From: Ruminiclostridium cellulolyticum H10
GTDB taxonomy: Bacteria > Bacillota > Clostridia > Acetivibrionales > DSM-1351
Direction of reading: 5' to 3'
Length of the DNA: 64,000 nucleotides
Assembly: GCF_000022065.1 (NCBI RefSeq)
Contig: NC_011898.1
Location: 3,227,501 to 3,291,500, forward strand
Shown: positions 16,620 to 27,312 of the stretch, piece by piece
How positions within the stretch are numbered: position 1 is the stretch's first letter
Layout of the letters: each line of letters opens with the position of its first letter
The notes under the pieces: model-generated
The model's database searches: none
What the model was told of the DNA's origin: nothing
The model's input: only the letters and a program-made list of their open reading frames with translations
Program-made: the position numbers and the translations under genes

Positions 16620-19600
16620 CTAAACATCAGATGCGTAGATAAACTCATGCTCCTCAAATAATATATATTTTCTCTTAGTGTTGGCATTCCAAAAATCCAT
16701 TATCCTATTCTCCTGTATTTTCTCCCACGCTATCTCCAATAGTTCTGCCGCAACATGATGACTTTTGATACGCATAAGATTGTCCCAGGCGTCTTCCTTT
16801 CCAAGTAAATTCATACCACCGTGCCATACAAGTTCATCATCAATTACCGCAAAATGTTCTTCTACCTCTTCTTTTAACTTTACTATAATGTCTGCAAATT
16901 TCAGTTGTTCTACTAATTCATTGCATACATCCGGGCTACTACCATACGAGACATTTTCAGGTTCTCTTGTAATTACAACAACGCGGGCACCAGCTTCCTG
17001 TCTGCTCTTCACAAGAAATATTAATCGTTCAATCTTATCAGGGATAATTTCAGGACTTGAGATTACAATCTTCTTTTCTGCTTCAATAAGATCCTGTTCG
17101 AATACTTCAACGTAGTTACCGGAGTCATATATTGCATTTGCTATTTGCTTTGTAGCCTCCTCGCCAGTCCATAGTGTAAACCCAGTCTTTCTGTAGGTTC
17201 GTAAACGCTTTGCATACATATTATCAAAATATCTAATGTGAGAGTCTATATAATCATACACATAAACTGCCTCTTTACCTTCATAATCTCGGTTCAACCG
17301 TCCAACATATTGTTCCAGACGTCCTTCAAATGAAACCGGTGCAGCTAACATCAGTACGTCAAGTCTTGGAAAATCAAAACCTTCTCCAATTTTCTGTCCT
17401 GTCGCTACCAAAATAAGACTTTCATCCTTTGGAACTGCTTTTAGAGACACTCTGATTTCAGAATTTTCCCTATCAGTATTGTCTCCATACAAAATGAATA
17501 CGTGATCAGCACTACCTTGCAGTTCATCATATAAAAGTTTCGCATGCTCTTTATATTTTGTAAGAATAACTGGCGTATGTCCCGCTTTGATACTTTCCCC
17601 TACATCTCTAGTAATCATTTCATTTCTAACATTGCTAGCACTAATCAAACCATATGCCCGATTTATATCATCTTTACTTGTATCCGTATCGACCACTCTA
17701 GTATACCTTGGAATAAAATAATGCCCAATCCCCTGTTCTTTGGCTCTTTCAAGCGCAGTGAACTTATGACGCAGTGAACTTATGACGCAGTGGTCCAAGC
17801 ATCATGTATATGATTTTGTCCAGACTATCGCCTCTTTTAGGTGTAGCTGATAAGCCATATACATATTTTGCATCAACCTTCTGCAATATCTCCATAGATG
17901 TATTGGATGCAGCATGATGACATTCGTCCATAATCACCATTCCATAAGAATTGATTAATTCATTGAATTTGCCCTTACTATACATAGAACCAACCATAGC
18001 TACATCAACAATTCCTGTTAATGTATTCTTACTACCATGTAAAATTCCAATGACACTTTCTCGTTTCTTTTTTCGTCCAGTCTTTGTCTCATATTCTGGT
18101 GGTTCTTCTTTTATATCCAGAAATTTATTTAGTTCATCCACCCACTGATTTAGCAGATCTTTGCTCTGCAATAAAATTAATGTATTCACTTTTCTATGCG
18201 AAATCAAGTAACTACATACTACAGTCTTACCAAATGCAGTAGCCGCGCTCAACAATCATCCGTATAAGAAAGTAATTTCTGGGCAGCAAGATCTTGCTGT
18301 GTTCTTAAATCCCCGTTGAATGATACTCTAATTGGACGCCCCTTTTCTCTCTTATCTGTAATTTCTATACCAATACCAGCTTTTTCACATTCTTCAATAA
18401 TAGACTCCTTTAGTCCACGTGGAATCCTTATATACCCATCTATATCTTTACCAAGATATACAGTGCTAAAATTATAATAATTTGAATAGCCAAGACGCTT
18501 GTTTTTATAAAACTCAGGATTATCAAAGGCTGCCATACTGCGAATTTGATTCTGTAAACGGGGCATTAGATTAAGCGTATCAACATATACACCATTACTT
18601 AGAACCATATGTATTTTTCCTACAACATCTTTTTTCGTAAATCCCTTCTTCTTTTTCCACGGCTTAGGTCTGCTTCCAGTAGCTGTGCTGACAATCATCC
18701 CCCTAGCCTCGGCAAGTTCTATCTGCCATTTTGACATATACTTCTCAATATCTTCCAACGATAGCTTTTCTGTTTCTTCTAGCAAAACCTTCCATTGATC
18801 AGGATATGCATTCCAGTTTTCATCCACAAAAGCACTGTTTCCACTTTTAAGAGCTTGGCCTTGTAATGGAAGAGCAATTAAATTACCAATATAGCTAGCA
18901 ACATCCTGTGAAGGATACATTCGGTCATAATAGTGAAAAGATTTCAAATTAATAGAAGTTGATCCCTTGTCCAGTAAAAGAAAGCCAAAATTTCTTGCTA
19001 AAGATGCAGCTATTGGCCTTTTAAAGAATACCCATACATGAGCACCTCTTCCAGAACGAGATCTTTCAACCAAACACTTGATGTCGTTCTGCTCACACAT
19101 TTTTCTAAGTGCATCTACTTCATCATGCCATTCATCATCTGTATTAGCAAAATCCGTCTTCTCTGCATCCTTTTCATGGTTATCAAAATCAAATACTATA
19201 AATCGACATGTACCATCTGGTAAAAGCGGATAAACTCCAAGTACATCTGTTCCATCCTCTTTTTTGCCAACAAGATGACTTATAATTTTCTTCAAATCAA
19301 GCTTAGTCCATTTTGTGTGCTCACAATCATCACAAAACACTTTTTCACCACGCTGTTTTGGACACAAGGCATCATTCCATCTGTTATCACACTGTGGAAA
19401 ATATCTACCATTCTTACCTCTTTTGGCATAAACATCATCTCTACCCCAAAACATAGCAAAATATCGTTTTGCTAAATCCTCTGTTATATATCTTCCAAGA
19501 ATACGCTCTCCCTGATCAGGATCATACTCATTAATATTCTCTATTGTATCCTCAAATGGATTATAATCATCGAATGCAATATCAGCTTTCTTCAGCAGAG

Positions 19601-19679
19601 ATTTCAAGGCTTCATTTTCTTTTTGGAGAGTTCACACTATTTTTCTAAGTGAGTCAAGGTCATAAGCCTCTATATTCAT
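16620..19679 (-). pseudogene. TOTE-type conflict-system primase-helicase-PLD protein, broken in three places
   Basis: Order on the minus strand: archaeo-eukaryotic primase-like domain (18249-19607: LCPKQRGEKVFCDDCEHTKW zinc knuckle, DGTCRFIVFDFDNHEKD, VERSRSGRGAHVWVFF), SF2 helicase (LSAATAFGKTVVCSYLISHR Walker A, MVIMDECHHA Walker B, VYGLSATPKRGDS), helicase C domain (ATGQKIGEGFDFPRLDVLML, LEQYVGRLNRDYEGK) and a PLD-like tail (EHFAVIDDELVWHGGMNLLG). Such fusions are annotated as TOTE conflict-system primases. Lesions: in-frame TGA at 19632-19634 after RKIV, a one-base loss near 18250-18254 (TDDC/LSAAT), and a 16-bp tandem duplication at 17755-17786. Repairing each gives one frame of about 1,020 codons from the ATG at 19679. 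Originally a DNA-processing defence enzyme; now presumably dead. Confidence 0.8.
17755..17786. repeat. 16-bp tandem duplication causing a frameshift
   Basis: GCAGTGAACTTATGAC occurs twice in a row. With one copy removed the helicase frame reads GPLRHKFTALERAKEQGIG without interruption, so the duplication is a recent slippage event that inactivated the gene. Confidence 0.9.
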
Positions 19680-19996
19680 TCCTGCACCTCTATCTTGATT
19701 TCCAATCTATTCTTCCATTCATTCTGAATGAAAGATAGGATTAATGCTACTAATATCAGTATTGGTATTCTCTGTATTATTACATTGCTGTGTCGTATAA
19801 TTTCAATAATAATTTATAAATTTTTGATTATTTAAAGTCAATTTTTTTCATCGCTTCTCTTAATAACACTATCTCAATATTATGACTTTGAAGTCTACCC
19901 TTTTCTTTTTACGGTAGGTAGTAATCCGTTGTTTTATCACCAGAATCATAAAAAGTACCAAACCTATACGCCTGATACTTTCTGCTATCATACTTT
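19680..19996. other. Spacer between Fic gene and primase-helicase pseudogene
   Basis: No supported gene. A minus-strand frame just after the Fic stop reads KYDSRKYQAYRFGTFYDSGD and ends soon after, possibly a relic, but I do not recognise it. Confidence 0.35.
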
Positions 19997-20758
19997 TTAC
20001 ATTTGCTGTATTTGATGTGATTTGTTCTGTTCCGGTATTATAGAGATATATTTATCAAGCTGTGCTTCTTCCAATTCTGCAATCATATTTGCAAAATCAT
20101 CTAGAATACCTTGAGCTGCATATTTGTCTAATGCATTATAATAATCCAATCGATTTTCTTTCGCTATAGAAATAGGTAAAAAACCATAGCTCATCAATTG
20201 ATAGTTCATAATCAGTCTTGATGTTCTACCATTACCATCCTGAAACGGATGAATTCTAACAAACTCTGCATGTGTCCATGCTGCTAGTTCAATTGGATTC
20301 AAATCTTTCTTATACATTAAATCTGCAAAGAAATTCTTTATCTGAATGTACATTTCATTTCTTGCAGGTGGTGTGTGGCTAGCACCACTAATAAAAACCT
20401 CTTCATTTCGATATATGCCACCGACTATGATATTCTCCGTGACAAGTGCATGAATGTCCTTTACTATTTTTTCACTCAAAGGAAGCCCTTCTTTGATACA
20501 TTGCTTCACATAATGGAAGGCTTTTTTATGATTTACAACTTCGTATATTTCTCTAAGTGCTTTTCCGCCAACAGAAATACCGTCTTCCAATACCACTTTA
20601 GTTTCCATAAGCGTAAGGGTATTTCCTTCTATTGCAGTAGAGTTATGAGTAAATTCTACTTCAAAAGCATTATTATAAGATTCAATTGTAACTTCATGAA
20701 GTGTATCTTTTCCCTCTTCATACAATTTTTGTTTATCTAATATTCTTTTAAAATCCAA
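19997..20758 (-). CDS. Fic-domain protein
   Basis: 253 residues. The Fic motif HPFQDGNGRTSR (about 170-181) carries the catalytic histidine and the phosphate-binding loop; Fic enzymes usually transfer AMP to a hydroxyl side chain of a target protein. The inhibitory motif STAIEGN (about 40-46) is N-terminal, so this is a class II, self-inhibited Fic protein. Initiation is at a TTG preceded by GAGGTG with 7-base spacing. It is monocistronic here with the dead TOTE gene downstream. Target unknown; could be a toxin-like regulator or a stress-linked housekeeping AMPylase. Confidence 0.9.
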   Translation of the reverse strand: MDFKRILDKQKLYEEGKDTLHEVTIESYNNAFEVEFTHNSTAIEGNTLTLMETKVVLEDGISVGGKALREIYEVVNHKKAFHYVKQCIKEGLPLSEKIVKDIHALVTENIIVGGIYRNEEVFISGASHTPPARNEMYIQIKNFFADLMYKKDLNPIELAAWTHAEFVRIHPFQDGNGRTSRLIMNYQLMSYGFLPISIAKENRLDYYNALDKYAAQGILDDFANMIAELEEAQLDKYISIIPEQNKSHQIQQM

Positions 20759-21232
20759 GATTGCACCTCATTTCATAGTAAAATTCTGCACACTAACGTT
20801 ATGACAATTATATCATACTGGTCACAAATAGTAAGACAGTAATTCATATTATGGTTCAAAGGATTACATACCTTCTCTGTATCGCACTTTTCGTTTATGT
20901 GCTTACTTTTTAGAATTCTTTGTAAGTGTGAAAAAAATACCTTCTCAGTTCACATACAGCCCAATTTGAATTGATGGATTCTAAATAATCTTGCTTGGTG
21001 ATCTGATACATTTAATAGTTCACAATAATGAGACCTGCTCAATTTAATAGACAGTGTCTGTTAATTTTGATATTCAAGGTAAAACCTTCTCATATATTAA
21101 AGATTAGAAACCGAAAAAACCTTACCACGCTCTCGTGTCAATTCTTTTTATAATGACTTTAATAGTTATTTTCTCTCACTCAATCATTATACCAATAATT
21201 TCAATCAAAAAAACTATTTCTTTAAATTACAC
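20759..21232. other. Non-coding spacer
   Basis: No gene, RNA or clear repeat seen; contains the presumed Fic promoter. Confidence 0.35.
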
Positions 21233-21841
21233 TTAGTATAATATTTTAACCTGCCCACCATTTTTATAGCAAACCATGCTATAAGAATCAAATATCTTTA
21301 TTTCATCAACTTTATTCCTGATTATACCTTCATCATAAACCCCGTTCTGGCAAACATCTTTGGTCAGAGCATTCTGTACCCATCCTTCATTCAAGGTAGG
21401 GGAGTGTGTGCATGCCTCTCTGCCTTTTTCAATCCGTGTCGCACATCTCCAAACCACCTTGCCCCGTTCAGTTCTTCTTCGATAAGATGCTCCGCAATCA
21501 CCGCACACTAGCAAATTCCCCAAAAAGTATTTCCCATTATATTTGCTCTCGCTGGTTTCTATCGTGCCATCCTCTTTGCTTTTGAGCCTTGCACGCTTTG
21601 CCATTTCTTTCTGCACCTTGTCGAATACTTCAGGCGAAACAATGGCCGGATGACTGTCCTTCACATAGTATTGGTTGCGTTGCCCGATATTCTTTCTTTT
21701 CTTGCCGGTCATGAAATCTTCGGTAAATGTCTTTTGCATCAAAGTATCACCTTTATATTTTTCATTTTTAAGCATTTTTTGTATTGTTGTCGTATCCCAA
21801 TTTTCCTTTCCCGTCACTGTCTTAATACCTTGAGGCCGTAA
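21233..21841 (-). pseudogene. Large serine recombinase, C-terminal fragment
   Basis: Encodes the recombinase domain end (NWDTTTIQKMLKNEKYKGDT), PAIVSPEVFDKVQKEM and the zinc-ribbon CGDCGASYRRR...WRCATRIEKG. The frame continues upstream to LRPQGIKTVTGKENWD but the catalytic N-terminal serine domain is gone. It is cut next to a CCCCCGGGGG palindrome and a truncated IS3. Related to, but different from, the intact recombinase at 62-64 kb. Confidence 0.85.
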
Positions 21842-21878
21842 GATGATATTAATACGCAGAATTCTTTCAGTTTTATGA

Positions 21879-22736
21879 TTAAGACGGCCCCCGGGGGTCA
21901 GAAAAGGTACTGGGCTTATAACCGACGATATATTTGGAATGCCAATCGATGATAGCTGCTAAATACATATGACCTTTGGGCATCCGACAATAGGTAATAT
22001 CCACTGACCATACCTGATTAGGCCTATCAATTGTAAGCCCTCTGAGAAGATATGGATGGACATACTTCAATCGGCCCCGTTTACTTAGGTTGGGTCCTGG
22101 GCAGATTCCATAAATGTTCATTTCCCTCATATAACGGCGGGTACGCTTCTTGTTGATGTTTATGCCATGATCCCTATGAAGGATATGCGTCATACGCCGA
22201 TACCCAAGTGAAGAGTCTCTCGTATAGATTTCATCAATAAGCCATTTAATACGGTATTCTTCGCTGCGATCCGGTTCGTGCGGCTGATAGTAAAGCGTAC
22301 TCCGATTAAGCCCTAGCAACTGGCACTGCCGAGTAATGGTCAGCTTTTTATGTTTTTTATCCACCATGCTTTGGCGGCTCTGTCGGGAGGCCGAATTGTT
22401 CAGATTTTTTTTGAGCCAGTTACGCTCTACGGTTAACTGACCTATTTGCCTGTGAAGCTCGTCAATCTGAGCTTCATGTGCCTGCTTCAATTGTTCGGTT
22501 TCATCAGCATCAACACTGAAAGCACGGTTGGCATTCTTTATGAACTCAGATTTCCAACGCGTAAGCTGATTTGGTTGGATTTCGTACTTAGCAGCGATCT
22601 CTGTCATAAGCCATTTAATACGGTATTCTTCGCTGCGATCAGGTTCGTGCGGCTGATAGTAAAGCGTACTCCGATTAAGCCCTAGCAACTGGCACTGTCG
22701 AGTAATGGTCAGCTTTTTATGTTTTTTATCCACCAT
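21879..22736 (-). pseudogene. IS3 orfB with tandem-duplicated orfA/orfB segment, truncated
   Basis: The 285-codon frame starts as orfB (MVDKKHKKLTITRQCQLLGL), jumps back into orfA (TEIAAKYEIQPNQLTRWKSE), then reads straight through into a second orfB start. The read-through is possible because the poly-A tract has 8 A here rather than 9 as in the intact element, replacing the usual frameshift. The last 12 residues are not IS sequence. It lacks the second aspartate and the glutamate of the DDE triad, so it is inactive. Confidence 0.85.
21887..21900. repeat. GC-rich palindromic core at a rearrangement junction
   Basis: GGCCCCCGGGGGTC forms a near-perfect palindrome at the exact zone where a truncated IS3 meets a truncated recombinase gene; compare 404-419. 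Confidence 0.6.
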
Positions 22737-23109
22737 GCTTTGGCGGCTCTGTCGGGAGGCCGAATTGTTCAGATTTTTTTTTGAGCCAGTTACGCTCTAC
22801 GGTTAACTGACCTATTTGCCTGTGAAGCTCGTCAATCTGAGCTTCATGTACCTGCTTCAATTGTTCGGTTTCATCAGCATCATCACTGAAAGCACGGTTG
22901 GCATTCTTTATGAACTCAGATTTCCAACGCGTAAGCTGATTTGGTTGGATTTCGTACTTAGCAGCGATCTCTGTCAATGTTTGTGCCTCTTTTAAGACTT
23001 CGAGGACTATTTTGGTTTTCTGTTCAGGGGTAAAAGTTCTTCTCTTTTTCATAGCTTTATTCTAACTAATTTTTTGGATTTTGTCGTCTAGTTTCTTGGA
23101 TTCATTATA
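21917..23109 (-). mobile_element. Truncated second copy of the TATAATG-ended IS3 element, with internal duplication
   Basis: The orfA-side end matches the intact copy (27256-28657) up to its CATTATA terminus at 23103-23109. At the other side homology stops inside orfB (after YIVGY, about 21917). A roughly 370-bp segment spanning the end of orfA and the start of orfB is present twice in tandem (about 22235-22605 and 22605-22976). A dead copy. Confidence 0.85.
22726..23052 (-). CDS. IS3-family OrfA (copy 2)
   Basis: 108 residues, identical to OrfA at 27313-27639: HTH (TLTEIAAKYEIQPNQLTRWK) and coiled coil (QIDELHRQIGQLTVERNWLK). Overlaps the orfB start by 11 bases, with a nine-A slippery tract just upstream for -1 frameshifting. 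Confidence 0.85.
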   Translation of the reverse strand: MKKRRTFTPEQKTKIVLEVLKEAQTLTEIAAKYEIQPNQLTRWKSEFIKNANRAFSDDADETEQLKQVHEAQIDELHRQIGQLTVERNWLKKKSEQFGLPTEPPKHGG

Positions 23110-23332
23110 CTTTGTTCTGCTAAATTCGTATAAAGCCCTACTCAATTCATTAATATATTTTAGTTTTAATATTCTTTCTCTTCGATTACTGATGGAGTTA
23201 AAACTCTTCATATGATAAACCAGCTTTTAGGTGTTTCATAATTTTTAAATAAGCCTAGGTTGTTTTACTCTAATGCAAGCACTTAAAGCGTTATTTTTAT
23301 ACCACAGATTTTTGAATTAGAACCGCAAATCA

Positions 23333-24781
23333 TTATTTTGTACCAAAACTTATTTCTTGAGATATTTTTTTATTTGCTAGTTTAATGCTAAACGGTACAA
23401 ATATAAGTATACTAATTAATACCAATAATGAACCTATTGCTAAGATTAATTTATTATCTAATACAATTTTACTCTGATTGTCCATCACTAATACAATATT
23501 AGATACTGCTAATCCCAAAATATATCCCAATATTATTCCAAGTAGATTATATATTATAACTTGAACCATAACAGCCTTGACCAATCCAATTTTATTTAGT
23601 TCTAAAGTTCTTAGTATAGCAAATTCCTTTCTTTTAGACATTATATTATTAATCAATGAATTAAACAGTCCCAAAAACAATGTTACTAAAATTATAGCAA
23701 TTACAATAATAAAAAATGCATAATTTTGATAGAACTGTTGTCTTGAATCACTTAAAGCTTCATTTAATGTTGTCCATTTAATCTGTGGGTATTGTTTTTT
23801 CAGATTATTTAAGTCATTTAGAGTATTATCCACTTTATCGGAAGCAATCAGAGCCTTACAAAAAAACGTGAAATCATTTGTATATTTATCATTCCAATCA
23901 AATATAGCAGATACCCTCGGTTGGGGGTGGGCTGGAATCTTATCAATGATAGCACCTATCCGCATTGTATCAAAGCCCAAATTAGGATCTACATCAGAAA
24001 TCAGTTTTCTATCATTTGCATCTCTTTTTACATTAATAACATCTCCGACTACCAAATTATGTATTTTGGCGTATTCCTTAGTAATTACAATGTTTGATTT
24101 TAAATCTCCATGAATATCCGGAATTTTCCCTTCCCTAATCAAAGTATCCAGGTCTGCGAAACAAGCATACATATTTTCTACACCTTTTTCCGATTTATAG
24201 TACACATTTGTCCCCCAACTTATAATTGAAGTACCCCTGACACCACTTAATTTACCCAAATCGTTCTTGAAGGAAGCTCCCAGTTTACTACTATTAGTGC
24301 TTCTATCAGTAACTACAATATCTAAGGCAAATTGGTTTTTTAAATTTTCTTCAGTATTTGATAACACTGTATTTAAGAGGGTTCCTCCAAAAACAGCTAT
24401 TATGATGGTAGTACTTATAGATAGGATAATTACTGAACTTTTTCTTACTTGAGGAATCAAACTCTTTACTGCTACAAAAGCAACACGCCCTCCAATAAAT
24501 TCAAAAAATGGTAGTAATCCATTCAATATATGCTTCGCATAATGTTGGAATAACTTATAAGTGCCTAGGATAAGAAATACGGCCGACGCTACTGCCAATA
24601 ACATAGCATTATCTGAATTCCCAGACTTCGCCAATCCAAATACTAATGTAAAAATAGACAAGCATATACCTATCACACCTATTCTTTTGCCACTCTTACT
24701 ATTATATTCGGTTTTTTCATTTTCCTCCTTATAATATCTTTCATTTACTCGTATTATCTCGCTTAATCTTAGAATTTCATA
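23333..24781 (-). pseudogene. MacB/FtsX-type ABC permease, 3' fragment
   Basis: Last part of the permease that begins at 29083. The open frame reaches to 24781 (YEILRLSEIIRVNERYYKEE), where it meets IS110 sequence. It contains four hydrophobic segments and the second extracytoplasmic domain; the C-terminal FtsX block has FNSLINNIMSKRKEFAILRT and LGIILGYILGLAVSN. On its own the fragment (from GTG/ATA codons near 24676) has no convincing start. Confidence 0.8.
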
Positions 24782-24794
24782 TCAACCCGAGAGC

Positions 24795-25165
24795 GTTATT
24801 TGGACAAATATTCTGTATTAGTATAATACTGGATTATACTGGTTAGCCTTCGGCTAGACTGCGCTTGTTTTTTGCTATCACGCCAATGGCTTCCACATGT
24901 CTCTGGCGACAAACCTCCTATGTCTCACTGGGTCATGCCCTAAATTCCTTCGTCCTGTCTTGTCCAGAGGTGGAATGTCAGTCATGCTCCTAAACTGGGT
25001 CGTGCCCTAATGGAAAATATTCAACCTGACTATCCCGGCTCTCAATTGTCAATGCTCTTCTAAAACTAATCGATACACTTTAAACATCACTTTTTCTTAC
25101 CATATATCCGTTACTCGCAGTCATTGGTTTCAGATTCTTTATGGCATAGTCCTCAAATCAGTAGG
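24795..25165 (-). ncRNA. Long non-coding end of the IS110 element, candidate bridge-RNA region
   Basis: No coding frame. Contains the hairpin TAGCC TTC GGCTA (about 24844-24856) and a 16-base direct repeat, CTGGGTCATGCCCTAA and CTGGGTCGTGCCCTAA, about 58 bp apart. Elements of the IS1111 group carry the guide RNA downstream of the transposase, as here. No direct evidence for transcription. Confidence 0.35.
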
Positions 25166-26449
25166 CTATGCTGCCTTCATCATTGGTCTTTTAATATCGT
25201 TCATCATCTTTTCAGCATCATAGTGGCTACCTGTTTTTAGTATTGCATAAAATACTCTTATCAACTTGCCGCATAAGGCTACTATTGACTGCATTTTCTT
25301 AAGTGGCTTGTTATCTCTATTAATGTAGTATAGGTGCAACTGCCTAAATTCAGGGTTTCTAGCTACTAATGGCAATACTGCTTGAAATATGGCATATCTG
25401 CCGTCAGAGCGTCCCCTTCTGGTTATTGTTGTTTTGCCTTGATGCTTGCCAGAGCTGTTTTCTCTTAGGTTTAACCCAAATAGTTTTACTATTTGCTCTG
25501 GAGCATCAAATCTACTAATATCTCCTACAGCACCTAAGAACCCTGCCACAGCTACAATTCCTATTCCTTTTATACCTAAAAGCATACTTGCACTCGGAAT
25601 TTCTTTTACTTGTGCTTCTACTTTTTGCATTATCAGCTCAAGCCTGTGACCATGAATCATATATTCGTCTAGAAGAGTTTCAATCTCCAGAACTGCTGAT
25701 TCCAGACCATGCTTTAGTCCAATGGATTCTTCTGCTGCTTTTATGAGCTTCTGGGCATGTTTATGTCCAACCGCTCTTTTGACTTCCTCTTTCCATGTTG
25801 CTACTATTTTTTCCTCACCTGTTTTAATTACTGCCTGTGGAGTAGGAAAATGCTTCAGTGTAAGCAACGCCGCCTTTCCAGTCCATTTCTTGAAAACAGT
25901 ACTAAACTCAGGAAAGTATATTGCTAACCATCGTTTTACTCTATTTTGTATGCTAATCAACTGCACAACATTTTGCCTGCGTAATTCCATCAGATTTCTT
26001 ATTTCTCGATATACACCTTCAGGCATGTACGGTATTAGATATCTTCCGTCCTTGACTAGCATTGCAATCGTTTTTGGATCTTTACGGTCATGCTTGCTTG
26101 GGGTGTTATCATCTAGTTCCTTTGAGCGTTTTACATGGTAAGGATTAACCATACCAAACTCTACACCCATGTTCTGCAAGTGACTTCCAAACCCATACCA
26201 GTAATGCCCGGTGGGCTCCATTCCTACGAATGTTTTTGTCTTTTGATTTCTCTTCATCAGGTCTGTAACCCAAATATCAAAGGCATTGAAACCCTCTCTT
26301 GTATTCTCAAACCTAAATGCTCTTTTAGAAAATTCAAATCCTCTGAAATCAAAAGCCCTGGCGAAGTGGACCTCGCTACCGATATCTACTCCAACCACCA
26401 TTGTTTCAGGTGTGATTTGCATTAACTTATTGTTTTGTGTACAATTCAT
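25166..26449 (-). CDS. IS110-family DEDD transposase
   Basis: 427 residues. The N-terminal RuvC-like domain shows VVGVDIGSEVHFARAF, VGMEPTGHYWYGFG and KHDRKDPKTIAMLV (the D-E-D-D residues). The C-terminal Tnp20 domain has the helix-hairpin-helix SMLLGIKGIGIVAVAGFLGA and the serine-bearing LNLRENSSGKHQGKTTITRR. It recombines the IS with target DNA, in characterised members guided by a bridge RNA. GGAGGGTAACTAAT precedes the ATG. Full length, so the element is probably active. Confidence 0.93.
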   Translation of the reverse strand: MNCTQNNKLMQITPETMVVGVDIGSEVHFARAFDFRGFEFSKRAFRFENTREGFNAFDIWVTDLMKRNQKTKTFVGMEPTGHYWYGFGSHLQNMGVEFGMVNPYHVKRSKELDDNTPSKHDRKDPKTIAMLVKDGRYLIPYMPEGVYREIRNLMELRRQNVVQLISIQNRVKRWLAIYFPEFSTVFKKWTGKAALLTLKHFPTPQAVIKTGEEKIVATWKEEVKRAVGHKHAQKLIKAAEESIGLKHGLESAVLEIETLLDEYMIHGHRLELIMQKVEAQVKEIPSASMLLGIKGIGIVAVAGFLGAVGDISRFDAPEQIVKLFGLNLRENSSGKHQGKTTITRRGRSDGRYAIFQAVLPLVARNPEFRQLHLYYINRDNKPLKKMQSIVALCGKLIRVFYAILKTGSHYDAEKMMNDIKRPMMKAA

Positions 26450-26550
26450 ATTAGTTACCCTCCGTTTATTTGATTTGTGCCTTCATTTGTGGTGTTCAGC
26501 ACATTTCATATTTTACGTGAGGGTATTAATTTTTTCAAAGACCATTTTTC

Positions 26551-27252
26551 TTACTTACAGGAATGCTCCATAATTTTAAAAGGCAATATTCTAGAACTTT
26601 TTATTGCTGGAATTAGCATAAATAACTGAATACCTAAAAATGAACATAAAGATATTCCAAGAGCAATAAAAGGGGAAAATTTAATCTCAGAAACCTCGAT
26701 TATAAATATGCTATTTAATAAATTAATTAAATATTTACTACTTATATAAGAAACTAAAATTGCAGAAATAACGCCAATAATATTGATAACTGTACACTGG
26801 ATCATTACTATTTTAAGCGCCTGTTTGGAAGAACCGCCAACAGCCCTAATAAGTGCGAATTGATTTCTATAATTATATAAGAAAGTTTGAAAATTTGATA
26901 TTATAAAAAGCGAACACATAATAATAACTAAAATAGATAAAACGGATAGATAAATTTTTAAAATATTTATGCTTTCTTTTACAGACTCATTCTCTTCAGC
27001 TATATCAATTCTAAAATCGTTATCAATAGCCTTTAAACCGTTTACCAAATCAAGATTCTTATTCTTATCAATGGTTTTAAGCATTAAATATGTTGCTTCT
27101 CTACCGCCTTTTAACATGTCTTTAAATGTATTTCTATTAATAAACAGCATATCCATTACTGATGATGACTGTTTCATATCATCAATTATTTCAATGATTT
27201 TAAAGCTTCTATCATTGATAATTATCTGCTCATTTTCTTTAACATTCAGCCC
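26551..27252 (-). pseudogene. MacB/FtsX-type ABC permease, middle fragment
   Basis: Continues the frame from 28658-29083 after the IS3 element: GLNVKENEQIIINDRSFKII, then the first FtsX core (YNYRNQFALIRAVGGSSKQA, INIIGVISAILVSYISSKYL) and ends PFKIMEHSCK at IS110. It holds three membrane segments. Removal of the IS3 and one GAT duplication joins it in frame to the 5' fragment. Confidence 0.8.
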
Positions 27253-27312
27253 ATCTATAATGAATCCAAGAAACTAGACGACAAAATCCAAAAAATTAGT
27301 TAGAATAAAGCT

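Larger units (their letters stand above)
24790..26545 (-). mobile_element. IS110-family element (ends approximate)
   Basis: Transposase plus about 370 bp of non-coding DNA downstream and about 100 bp upstream, lodged between two parts of one permease gene. The exact ends cannot be read because IS110 elements give no duplication and have no clear inverted repeats. Confidence 0.7.

Noticed and set aside
19632-19634. UGA in the TOTE gene as a selenocysteine or readthrough codon
   Set aside because: It lies in a non-catalytic linker, no SECIS-like hairpin is seen right after it, and two more lesions follow.
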